DNA of 43,819 nt from assembly GCF_016789985.1 (NCBI RefSeq), contig NZ_JAEUOL010000288.1, positions 1 through 43,819 of the forward strand, read 5' to 3'. Position numbers and translations under genes: made by a program. This document shows, piece by piece, positions 34,267-41,537 of this stretch. Origin of the DNA: Accumulibacter sp. (GTDB taxonomy: Bacteria > Pseudomonadota > Gammaproteobacteria > Burkholderiales > Rhodocyclaceae). Below the pieces are notes generated by a model that was not told the origin of the DNA, searched no databases, and saw nothing but the letters and a program-made list of their open reading frames with translations. How positions within the stretch are numbered: the first letter of the stretch is position 1; every line of letters starts with the position of its first letter.

Positions 34267-34432
34267 GCGGCCCGCGAGACGAGCTGCGTTTCATCCGGTC
34301 GGCAGTTCGTATCCGTGACGTTCTTCCCCCTTCCGGCACTGACCGATCGCCCCGAAGTTCCCACTCGGTCGCATGCACCTGAACCGGCTCTGCTGGCCTT
34401 GGACTGCAGCAGGCCGCTCGCAGGAGATTCTC

Positions 34433-35836
34433 TTGTCGCAATCGTTCTCCCAGCTCGGCCTGTCGGCCGAACTCACCCGCGCTGTCGCCGAACAGGGCTA
34501 CAGCGAGCCGACGCCGGTCCAGGCACAGGCCATTCCGCTGATTCTCGCCGGGCGTGATGTGCTCGCCGGGGCGCAGACCGGGACCGGCAAGACCGCCGGT
34601 TTCACCTTGCCGCTATTGCAGCGGCTGATCACGGCGGCCCCTCCGGCGTCGGGTGCTGGGGCTGCTCGACGACCCGTGCGGGCACTGATCCTGACCCCGA
34701 CCCGAGAACTCGCGGCACAGGTCGAAGAGAGCGTGTGCACCTACGGCCGGCACCTGCCGCTCAGATCGACCCTGATCTACGGTGGGGTGAACATCAACCC
34801 GCAGATCGACGCGCTGCGCCGCGGTGCCGATATCCTGGTTGCCACGCCGGGCCGCCTGCTCGACCACCTGCAGCAGCGCACGGCCAATCTGGCACAGGTC
34901 GAGATCCTGGTGCTTGACGAAGCCGACCGCATGCTGGACATGGGATTCATCCGCGATATCCGGCGCATTCTCGCGCTGTTGCCGGTGCGCCGCCAGAACC
35001 TGCTCTTCTCGGCCACTTTCTCCGACGAGATCCGGCAGCTTGCCGACGGCTTGCTGCACGCACCGGCGCTGATCGAAGTGGCACGGCGCAACGCCGAATC
35101 CGAACTGGTTGCGCAGCGCGTTCACCCGGTTGACAACTGGCGCAAGCGCGAACTGCTGACGCATCTGCTGTCCTCCGGTGACTGGCGCCAGGTCTTGGTG
35201 TTCACGCGCATGAAGAGCGGCGCCAACCGTCTGGCCGAGCAGTTGTGCAAGGCGGGCATCGAGGCCACCGCGATTCACGGCAATAAGAGCCAGCCGGCAC
35301 GGACGCGGGCGTTGACCGGCTTCAAGGCGGGCACGGTGCGCGTCCTGGTGGCGACGGATATCGCGGCGCGCGGTCTGGATATCGAGGAACTGCCCCACGT
35401 GGTCAACTTCGAGCTGCCGAACGTGCCCGCCGATTATGTTCATCGGATCGGGCGGACCGGTCGGGCGGGGAGCACCGGTGAGGCGATCTCGCTGGTTTCA
35501 GCGGAAGAGAAGCCGCTGTTGGCCGACATCGAGAAGCTGCTCACGCGGCGTATCGAAAGCCGGGTCGTGCCCGGTTTCGAACCTGGTCAGCCGCCGCCAG
35601 CCGCCGTGGTGAACCCACCGGTCGAGCGTAGCGGCGGCGATCTCCAGCGACGCAACTCTGGTGCCCATTCCCGATCGGTGCCGTCGCGTCCGCCGGGGTC
35701 GGTGACGCCGCCGGCACGCCCGGGCGTGTCTGTGCCACCAGCGACGCGTGGCAATCCACCGTCGCAGCACGCCGGATCCGGCGCTGCTGCCGCCTCGCCT
35801 GCGCTCTTTCGTAGCCCGAGCCGACGCGGCGGCTAG
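34433..35836 (+). CDS. rhlE: DEAD-box RNA helicase RhlE
   Basis: A 467-residue ATP-dependent RNA helicase. All core motifs are present: Q motif ([13 protein letters not shown]), motif I AQTGTGKT, Ia [32 protein letters not shown] and [12 protein letters not shown]. The opening SFSQLGLS is RhlE-like. A ~100-residue low-complexity Pro/Arg/Ser tail follows, typical of RNA-binding extensions. I choose the TTG at 34433: it lies six bases after CAGGAG and directly precedes the conserved start; the ATG at 34373 would add 20 residues with no family match. RhlE acts in ribosome assembly and mRNA turnover, often in the cold. The RRM protein gene follows after 53 bases. Confidence 0.93.
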   Translation: MSQSFSQLGLSAELTRAVAEQGYSEPTPVQAQAIPLILAGRDVLAGAQTGTGKTAGFTLPLLQRLITAAPPASGAGAARRPVRALILTPTRELAAQVEESVCTYGRHLPLRSTLIYGGVNINPQIDALRRGADILVATPGRLLDHLQQRTANLAQVEILVLDEADRMLDMGFIRDIRRILALLPVRRQNLLFSATFSDEIRQLADGLLHAPALIEVARRNAESELVAQRVHPVDNWRKRELLTHLLSSGDWRQVLVFTRMKSGANRLAEQLCKAGIEATAIHGNKSQPARTRALTGFKAGTVRVLVATDIAARGLDIEELPHVVNFELPNVPADYVHRIGRTGRAGSTGEAISLVSAEEKPLLADIEKLLTRRIESRVVPGFEPGQPPPAAVVNPPVERSGGDLQRRNSGAHSRSVPSRPPGSVTPPARPGVSVPPATRGNPPSQHAGSGAAAASPALFRSPSRRGG

Positions 35837-35889
35837 GCGGTGAGCAGTGCCGCGGGCCATTCAATCCAGCATCAGATCAGGAGCCGACA

Positions 35890-36156
35890 ATGAACCTCTT
35901 CGTGGGCAATCTCGCACCCGAGACAGACGAGACGGAACTGACCGATCTGTTCAAGGCCTTTGGTCAGGTGAAGTCGGTGCAGGTGATGCGTGAGCTGTTC
36001 AGCGGCGTCTCCAAGGGCTTCGGATTTGTCGAAATGCCCGGGCGCGCGCATTCGCTTGCCGCCATCGCCGCCCTTGACGGTAAGGATCTGCACGGCAAAC
36101 CGCTGCGTGTCAACGAGGCGACGGCGCGCAGCAGTGGCGGTATGCGCCACCGCTAG
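35890..36156 (+). CDS. Small RRM-type RNA-binding protein
   Basis: An 88-residue single RNA-recognition motif. RNP2 is LFVGNL (residues 3-8) and RNP1 is KGFGFVEM (about 42-49), with the two aromatic residues used for RNA stacking. A short basic tail follows (SSGGMRHR), much shorter than the Gly-rich tail of cyanobacterial Rbp proteins. AGGAG lies seven bases before the ATG. It follows rhlE closely, which fits a joint role in RNA remodelling, and is followed by a strong hairpin. Confidence 0.92.
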   Translation: MNLFVGNLAPETDETELTDLFKAFGQVKSVQVMRELFSGVSKGFGFVEMPGRAHSLAAIAALDGKDLHGKPLRVNEATARSSGGMRHR

Positions 36157-36162
36157 ACCTGG

Positions 36163-36202
36163 CGGCTGCCCGGAGCGCGATCGGCCGCGCTCCGGGCAGC
36201 CG
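36163..36202 (+). terminator. Perfect 17-bp hairpin after the RRM gene
   Basis: Arms CGGCTGCCCGGAGCGCG (36163-36179) and their exact complement (36186-36202) around loop ATCGGC. It begins seven bases after the RRM stop. No T-run follows, so it may be a Rho-independent-like barrier, an mRNA stabiliser or a bidirectional element. It probably ends the rhlE-RRM transcript. Confidence 0.6.
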
Positions 36203-36272
36203 TGCAGAACTGGTGTCGGCGAGCGTCCTGTGGCATGCTGCGCCGCTTGGCAACCGGGTCGACCAGAAAGGC

Positions 36273-36743
36273 ATGCAGCGGAAGAATACAGCGGGAAGTC
36301 GCCGGCTGTCCGGCAATGGCGGGGCGACGGGTGCTTGCCCCTGTGGCAGCCGGCGGCCGTACGCGGACTGCTGCGGGCCATTGCACGACGGTGCGCCGGC
36401 CGCCGATGCGGCGGTGCTGATGCGCTCGCGTTACTGCGCCTACGTCGTGGGTGCCGGGGACTACCTGTTGGCGACCTGGCACACGGACACCCGCCCGTTA
36501 CGCGTCGAGCTTGCTCCAGTCCCTCGTTGGCTCGGTCTGGAGCTCAGGCGTCACCTGCCGCTCGGCTCCGACGCCGCGACCGTCGAGTTCGTCGCTCGCT
36601 ATCGCGTGTCCGGTCGTGCCGGGAGATTGCACGAAATCAGCCGCTTCGTCCGCGAGGATGGTCGCTGGTTCTACGTCGATGGTGAATTCCCGAGACCCAA
36701 TGAGCGCAGCGCAGTACTGCGCGGTGCTGCCGGCCAGGGTTGA
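36273..36743 (+). CDS. YchJ family SEC-C motif protein
   Basis: A 156-residue protein (from ATG 36273). The SEC-C zinc motif ACPCGSRRPYADCCGPLH, with C-x-C-x8-CC, stands near the start. The YchJ domain follows, with LMRSRYCAYVVGAGDYLLATWH, the family hallmark, and a closing FVREDGRWFYVDGE. The fold is NTF2-like; no activity is established. The start is uncertain: a GTG at 36213 would add 20 residues, and the ATG has AAAGG placed too close for ideal spacing. The stop lies within a 12-bp tandem repeat. Confidence 0.82.
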   Translation: MQRKNTAGSRRLSGNGGATGACPCGSRRPYADCCGPLHDGAPAADAAVLMRSRYCAYVVGAGDYLLATWHTDTRPLRVELAPVPRWLGLELRRHLPLGSDAATVEFVARYRVSGRAGRLHEISRFVREDGRWFYVDGEFPRPNERSAVLRGAAGQG

Positions 36744-36760
36744 GAAACGGGTTGAGAAAC
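36737..36760 (+). repeat. 12-bp tandem duplication at the ychJ-type gene end
   Basis: Two exact adjacent copies of GGGTTGAGAAAC, followed by a further GGG. The first copy contains the TGA stop of the upstream gene; the second copy lies in the spacer before truC. It looks like a recent slippage duplication. Confidence 0.8.
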
Positions 36761-36791
36761 GGGCCTGGAAAAGGTACCGGCACGGAGCGAC

Positions 36792-37577
36792 ATGCTTTCC
36801 ATCATTTTTCGCGACGAACACCTGGTGGCCATCGACAAGCCGGCCGGTCTGCTTGTACACCGCACGCCGATCGACGCACGCGAACGTCGCTTTGCGCTGC
36901 AGATGCTGCGTGATCAGCTCGGCTGCCGGGTCCATGCGGTGCACCGGCTCGACAAGGGAACTTCGGGTGTCCTGCTGTTCGCCCTGAGCAGTCAGGTCGG
37001 TCGTGCGTTGAGCGCCATGTTCGCGGAGCGGCAGCTTGGCAAGAGCTATCTGGCCGTCGTGCGAGGTCATCCGCCGGCGGTCGGCGAGATCGACCATCCG
37101 TTGCGCCGCTGCTTCGACCCCGATGTGGCGGGCGGCGAAGCTGCACGCGCCAGCGTGCAACAGGCGATCACCCGCTATCGCCGTCTCGCCACCATCGAAC
37201 TGCCGCACCGGGTCGACCGCTACCCGAGCAGCCGCTACGCTTTGCTCGAACTCGATCCGCTGACCGGGCGCCAGCACCAGTTGCGTCGGCATCTCAAGCA
37301 TATCGCCCATCCGGTCATCGGGGACGCGACCTATGGCAAGGGAGCGCATAACCGACTGTTCCGGACACTGTTCGGTTGTGACCGGCTGCTGCTGGCTTGT
37401 GCCGAGTTGCGCCTGGAGCATCCGGTGACGGGGGTTGCACTGACGCTGACGGCGCCATTGACCAGGGATTTTCTTCGCCTGATCGAGCGCTTCGACTGGA
37501 TCGGCGCGTTGCCTCGTCCATGGCTGCCGGGCGCGGCTGGTCTTTCCAACCGTGCCGGGGCTGGGACGGCAGGGTAG
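36792..37577 (+). CDS. truC: RluA-family tRNA pseudouridine synthase TruC
   Basis: A 261-residue pseudouridine synthase. The catalytic motif is HRLDKGTSGVLLFA with Asp54. The opening IIFRDEHLVAIDKPAGLLVH and GRQHQLRRHLKHIAHPVIGD are the conserved RluA-type motifs. Length and the absence of an S4 domain fit TruC (tRNA position 65) rather than RluC/RluD, though the exact target is inferred. It begins 48 bases after the YchJ-type gene. The last ~20 residues are Gly/Ala/Arg-rich and may be non-essential. Confidence 0.87.
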   Translation: MLSIIFRDEHLVAIDKPAGLLVHRTPIDARERRFALQMLRDQLGCRVHAVHRLDKGTSGVLLFALSSQVGRALSAMFAERQLGKSYLAVVRGHPPAVGEIDHPLRRCFDPDVAGGEAARASVQQAITRYRRLATIELPHRVDRYPSSRYALLELDPLTGRQHQLRRHLKHIAHPVIGDATYGKGAHNRLFRTLFGCDRLLLACAELRLEHPVTGVALTLTAPLTRDFLRLIERFDWIGALPRPWLPGAAGLSNRAGAGTAG

Positions 37578-37664
37578 GAGGCGGCGGGCAGTGCCTGGCG
37601 AACGACCGTTTTCTCGGCAAGGACCTGCGGCTGTCAGGGTGGTCGCGTCTTGCGGGCGTCGAGC

Positions 37665-38375
37665 ATGACCTGGCAGGTCCACAGCGAGATCTACGGCGAG
37701 GTGCCGCTGCTGATCGTGCGCCCGCCAGGCAGCGCCGCATGCTTGCCGACCGTGCTGTGGTTTCACGGTTTTGGCGCCACCAAGGAAGTGCACCTGCCAG
37801 AGTTGAAGAACCTGGCCGGGCGGGGATTACTGGCGGTCGGTATTGATGCGCCGGCGCATGGTCGGCGGTGTCGCGCCGATCTCGAACAGCAGTTCAGCGG
37901 GATGCCGGGAGACAATCCACAGCTCTTCCGGCAGATTGTCGACCAGGCAATTGGCGAGCTGCCAGGGCTGATCGACCAGTTGGTGGCGCGTGGTCTGACC
38001 GATCAGGAACGGGTCGCCGTCGCCGGCGTTTCAATGGGAGGCTGCATTGTCTATGGAGCAATCGCCGCCGAGCCACGGCTCCGCGCTGCAGCGGCGCTGC
38101 TCGGTTCACCCGCATGGGTGCAGCCGGAGAGCGAGCATCCGGCTCTGGCGCGTTTTCACCCGACTGCCTTGCTGTCGATCACCGCTGGACAGGATACCGT
38201 CATCCCTCCCGCTGCGGCACATGCCCTGCACCGCAGGCTCGCACACTTCTATCGGGAACAGCCGGAGCGTCTCGGCTACCAGGAGATGGCGGGAGCCGCC
38301 CACTTCATGTCGGCGCAGGAGTGGGCCAGCGCAGTGGGGCAGGCATGTGCCTGGCTGACCCGTTTTCTGTCGTGA
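37665..38375 (+). CDS. Alpha/beta hydrolase (serine esterase/peptidase fold)
   Basis: A 236-residue soluble hydrolase. The oxyanion strand is TVLWFHGFGATKE, the nucleophile elbow is AGVSMGG (G-x-S-x-G), the acidic residue is probably in TAGQDTVIPP, and the histidine in MAGAAHFMS. The prolyl-oligopeptidase-like dienelactone/esterase group fits best. No signal peptide. The ATG at 37665 begins the family-like sequence; the frame opens at a TTG at 37650. Substrate unknown. It faces the convergent PaaI-type gene. Confidence 0.85.
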   Translation: MTWQVHSEIYGEVPLLIVRPPGSAACLPTVLWFHGFGATKEVHLPELKNLAGRGLLAVGIDAPAHGRRCRADLEQQFSGMPGDNPQLFRQIVDQAIGELPGLIDQLVARGLTDQERVAVAGVSMGGCIVYGAIAAEPRLRAAAALLGSPAWVQPESEHPALARFHPTALLSITAGQDTVIPPAAAHALHRRLAHFYREQPERLGYQEMAGAAHFMSAQEWASAVGQACAWLTRFLS

Positions 38376-38534
38376 GGGTTTGTGTGGGTCGCTGGTCATG
38401 GTGATGAAGTACCCGCCGGATGGGATTCAGCGCCGGGTAGCCGTTGCGTGTTGGCCACGATGGTGCCGCCAGGGAGCGGCGTCGCTGCCTGAAGGATCGT
38501 CGGGCGGTCATGGCCGGGCGTCGAACTGTCGGCT

Positions 38535-39059
38535 TCACTGGGGATTGCCCTCGACCCGGCTGGTGGTTGGGCCGGCGGCGGCCGGACGAGCTTCCTCGGC
38601 CTCGAGGCCGGCGATGACTTCACCCGCGATGCGGTAGGATTTGCCGCGGAACAGGGCGATGACCTTGCCCTGATGATTACGGATGGTCGTGTCGTAAACG
38701 CCGGTACGTCCGGTGCGCGAACGCTCCTCGCATTCGGCTTCGAGAACTTCTCCCTCTGCCGCCGGGGCGAGGAAGTCGATATGGCAGGCCGAAGCCACCG
38801 TGTTGCGATTGTAGGCGTTGCAGGCATAGGCGAAGGCCGAGTCAGCGAGGGTGAAGAGGTAGCCGCCGTGGCAGATGTGATGGCCGTTGACCATGTCCGG
38901 CCGAACGACCATCGTCATTCGCGAATAACCCGGGCGGACGCTGAGGATCTCGAGGCCGATCAACCGGCTTGCCGCATCGCGGCTGTACATCGCTTCGGCA
39001 GTCTGTTCGGCGAGGCGCACGGCGGCTTCCGAAGCCGCTGTGCCGATGTTCTTGGGCAT
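38535..39059 (-). CDS. paaI: PaaI-type hotdog thioesterase
   Basis: A 174-residue hotdog-fold thioesterase. The family signature is NGHHICHGGYLFTLADSAFAYACN, with the catalytic Asp in the LADSAFA helix. The strand SACHIDFLAPAAEGEVLEAE follows, and the ending RTGVYDTTIRN fits hydroxyphenylacetyl-CoA thioesterase PaaI of phenylacetate degradation. The last ~25 residues are extra and disordered (Ala/Pro/Thr). No other paa gene is in the window, so the substrate could be another acyl-CoA. The ATG at 39059 has AGGAAG before it. Confidence 0.87.
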   Translation of the reverse strand: MPKNIGTAASEAAVRLAEQTAEAMYSRDAASRLIGLEILSVRPGYSRMTMVVRPDMVNGHHICHGGYLFTLADSAFAYACNAYNRNTVASACHIDFLAPAAEGEVLEAECEERSRTGRTGVYDTTIRNHQGKVIALFRGKSYRIAGEVIAGLEAEEARPAAAGPTTSRVEGNPQ

Positions 39060-39148
39060 GACACTTCCTTGGGGAAAAACTCCGGTGACGCGATTTCCGT
39101 GATCGAGCCTGGGCGCTGCGGCGTGTGCATGCCGCGCGCACAGCGCGT

Positions 39149-39177
39149 TTGGTGTTCCTCAGGGCTTCTGCTAGAAT
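39149..39177 (+). promoter_or_regulatory. Promoter of tRNA-Ser
   Basis: TTGGTG, 17-bp spacer, TAGAAT with a TGC extension. It lies 12 bases before the tRNA 5' end, as expected for a tRNA gene with a short leader. Confidence 0.6.
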
Positions 39178-39189
39178 CCGCATCCTTCC

Positions 39190-39280
39190 GGAGAGATGGA
39201 TGAGTGGTTTAAGTCGCACGCCTGGAAAGCGTGTTTAGGATGATATCCTAACGCGGGTTCGAATCCCGCTCTCTCCGCCA
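39190..39280 (+). tRNA. tRNA-Ser (anticodon GGA)
   Basis: A 91-base class II tRNA with encoded CCA. The acceptor stem GGAGAGA pairs with TCTCTCC, G is the discriminator, the anticodon loop is CTGGAAA giving anticodon GGA (reads UCC/UCU), a long variable arm (TTTAGGATGATATCCTAA) follows, and the T loop is GGTTCGAATCC. It is a common site for integration of mobile elements, but the right side shows no integrase gene. Confidence 0.95.
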
Positions 39281-39493
39281 GACGGCTTGGCAGAGCGTGT
39301 CCCGGGAGCTTCCTGCCACTGCCCGAGTGGGCCGATGAAGATCTGGTGCCGCAGCGGTGTGGGTCTCGCCCCTCGGCGTCGGGTGGCTTGAGGCGCGTGC
39401 TGAAGGTGACGGGGCTTGAGGGCGGAGGCGCGCCGGTCGCTGTCGCTGGCGGCAGTTGCCGCCAGGCACGGCGTAGCGCGGGAGGGTCATGTC

Positions 39494-39541
39494 ATGTCGC
39501 CGCTGGCCAGACAACAGCACTGGGATATTCGAGTCGATTGA
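39494..39541 (+). CDS. Possible 15-residue leader peptide before the capsule genes
   Basis: A short frame (MSPLARQQHWDIRVD) with a strong GGGAGGG binding site about 7 bases before its ATG. Its TGA stop overlaps the TTG start of the KpsS-like gene (TTGA). This would couple translation of the capsule gene to that of the leader. Alternatively the binding site serves nothing and the capsule gene begins further upstream. No stem-loop of attenuator type was recognised. Confidence 0.35.
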   Translation: MSPLARQQHWDIRVD

Positions 39542-40761
39542 GGCGTTCCTTCCTATTTCTGCAAGGGGTCTGCTCCCCCTTCTTTGCCCGACTGGCCGAT
39601 CGTCTGTCGGCCGACGGCCACCGGGTTTTCAAGATCAATTTCAACGCCGGTGATCTGTTGTACTGGGGTGGCCGGCCGGCCTGGAATTATCGCGGCAAGC
39701 TTGCCGGGCTGCGCGCCTTTCTCGACGAGAAATATCGGCAACAGGGCATCACCGATCAGGTGCTCTTCGGCGATCGACGCCCGGTGCACCGTCCGGCGGT
39801 CGATCTTGCGTCGTCGCTGGGCATCCGCACTCATGTCTTTGAGGAGGGCTACCTGCGCCCGCATTGGGTGACGCTCGAACGCGAGGGTGTCAATGGGCAT
39901 TCGTTGCTGCCGCGCGACCCGGACTGGTTTCGCCGGGTGGGCGCACGATTGCCGGACTACCGCAACGGCAAGCCGTTCCATGCGCCGTTCAGCGCGCGTG
40001 TGGCGCATGACGTGTGCTACCACCTGGCGGGGGTCGCCAACCCGGTCCTGTTCAGCGCCTACCGGACACATGCGCCGGTGAATGCCGCCATCGAGTATGC
40101 CGGTTACCTCAAACGCTTCGCGCTCCTGCCGCTCTACAGGCGGCAGGACGATGCCTTGATCGATCGCCTGATTGCCGGGCGGCAACCGTTCTACCTGCTG
40201 CCGCTGCAGCTCAATGGCGATGCCCAGATTCGTGACCACTCCCGCTTCAACGACATGAACGATCTGATGGAGTTCGTCATGGCGTCATTCACCCGCCATG
40301 CGCCGGACAATGCGCGGCTGCTGATCAAGAATCATCCCCTGGACATGGGTCTGCGCAACTATCGTCGGGTGATTGCCGGTCTGGAAAAGCGTTTCGCCTT
40401 GACCGGACGCATCGATTATATCGAGAGCGGGGATCTGGGGAAGCTGCTGCCCGCAGCGCGCGGTGTGGTGACCGTCAATAGCACGCTGGGCTGCCTCTCC
40501 GTGGGCGTCGGCTGTCCGACGGTGGCCCTGAGCGATCCGATCTACAATCTGCCGGGCCTCACCTTCCAGGGGAAGCTCGACGAGTTCTGGGGCAATCAGA
40601 GCAGGCCGGAGGCTGAATTGTTTCGCTGTTTCCGCAATGCGGTGATCCACACGACGCAGGTGAACGGCGGATTCTACTGTCGCGACGGTATCAGCATGGC
40701 GGTGAATGACAGTTTGCGCCTGCTCGAGCCCGAACGTTCGCCGCTGGACGAGTTGCTTTGA
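39538..40761 (+). CDS. KpsS-like capsular polysaccharide export protein
   Basis: A 407-residue protein of the capsule synthesis/export family (KpsS, LipB, RkpJ). Its opening RSFLFLQGVCSPFFARLADRL is typical of the family, followed by FNAGDLLYW and FEEGYLRPHWVTLER. Late on come HPLDMG and the stretch VTVNSTLGCLSVG. In E. coli KpsS is a Kdo transferase making the lipid-linked Kdo primer for capsule. The start is uncertain: the TTG at 39538 immediately precedes the conserved part; the frame is open to 39346 but without family-like sequence. The SDR gene begins inside its stop (TTGA). Confidence 0.87.
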   Translation: MRRSFLFLQGVCSPFFARLADRLSADGHRVFKINFNAGDLLYWGGRPAWNYRGKLAGLRAFLDEKYRQQGITDQVLFGDRRPVHRPAVDLASSLGIRTHVFEEGYLRPHWVTLEREGVNGHSLLPRDPDWFRRVGARLPDYRNGKPFHAPFSARVAHDVCYHLAGVANPVLFSAYRTHAPVNAAIEYAGYLKRFALLPLYRRQDDALIDRLIAGRQPFYLLPLQLNGDAQIRDHSRFNDMNDLMEFVMASFTRHAPDNARLLIKNHPLDMGLRNYRRVIAGLEKRFALTGRIDYIESGDLGKLLPAARGVVTVNSTLGCLSVGVGCPTVALSDPIYNLPGLTFQGKLDEFWGNQSRPEAELFRCFRNAVIHTTQVNGGFYCRDGISMAVNDSLRLLEPERSPLDELL

Positions 40762-41537
40762 GCCGGGACCGGGCGCCGCCTGGCAGGGTGCTGATCACCG
40801 GGGCCACCGGCGGCATCGGCGGCGCACTGGCAGCGGTCTATGCCGAGCCAGGACGGACGCTTGTTCTGCAGGGGCGCAAGGCCGATCGTCTGAACGTCCT
40901 GGCGGCGGACTGTGAGGCACGCGGCGCGAAGGTGTTGACCCAGGTGCTCGACCTTGGCGATCGGGCGGCGCTTGCCGCCTGGCTTGGCGGTTTGGCGGCG
41001 CAGGAGCCGCTGGATCTGGTAATCGTCAATGCGGGAGTGAATACCAGCATCGGGCCGGCGGGTGACGGTGAGCGCTGGGCGGCTGTGGAAGAACTGATCG
41101 AGGTCAACGTGCGCGCCGCCCTGGCGACGGTGGACGGCGTATTGCCGGCGATGCGCGCGCGTCGGTGTGGCCAGATCGCGCTGATCAGTTCGCTGGCGGC
41201 CTACCACGGCTTGCCGGTGACGCCCAGCTACTGTGCCAGCAAGGCGGCGCTCAAGGCCTACGGCGAAGCGATCCGCGGCTGGCTGGCCGGCCAGGGGGTA
41301 GGCGTCAGCGTGGTCATGCCGGGCTATGTCGAATCACCGATGTGCCGCGCCATGCCTGGTCCCAAACCCTTCCTGTGGTCGGCCGAACGAGCGGCTCGCC
41401 ATATCAGGCGCGGTCTGGAGCGCAATCAGGCGCGCATCAGCTTCCCCTTTCCGCTCAACCTGGGTACGTGGTGTCTGGCACTGTTGCCGCCGGCCCTCTC
41501 CCAACACATCCTGCGCTTGCTGAAGTACGGTGGCTGA
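40758..41537 (+). CDS. SDR family oxidoreductase in capsule cluster
   Basis: A 259-residue classical short-chain dehydrogenase. NAD(P) motif is TGATGGIGGAL, the NAG motif is NAGVNT, and the active site is Ser-Tyr-Lys: SSLAAYHG, then Y-CASK in SYCASKAALK. A hydrophobic C-terminal segment (LNLGTWCLALLPPALSQHILRLL) suggests membrane association. RkpH of the rhizobial rkp capsule genes is a comparable SDR. The start TTG overlaps the stop of the KpsS-like gene by four bases. Substrate unknown; a ketone from a fatty or oxoamine intermediate is possible given the neighbours. Confidence 0.85.
   Translation: MSRDRAPPGRVLITGATGGIGGALAAVYAEPGRTLVLQGRKADRLNVLAADCEARGAKVLTQVLDLGDRAALAAWLGGLAAQEPLDLVIVNAGVNTSIGPAGDGERWAAVEELIEVNVRAALATVDGVLPAMRARRCGQIALISSLAAYHGLPVTPSYCASKAALKAYGEAIRGWLAGQGVGVSVVMPGYVESPMCRAMPGPKPFLWSAERAARHIRRGLERNQARISFPFPLNLGTWCLALLPPALSQHILRLLKYGG

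Larger units (their letters stand above)
33980..34432. other. Divergent regulatory region, serC / rhlE
   Basis: About 450 bases without a supported gene. It holds an extended -10 promoter for serC near 34060 and a -35/-10 candidate for rhlE near 34239-34266 (separate entries). The rhlE transcript would have a leader of about 160 bases. I saw no clear riboswitch or cold-shock element, but did not fold the sequence. Confidence 0.4.

Noticed and set aside
39190..39280. Genomic island integrated at tRNA-Ser
   Set aside because: No integrase gene and no direct repeat of the tRNA 3' end were seen in the 4.5 kb to the right; the capsule genes have the same base composition as their surroundings.
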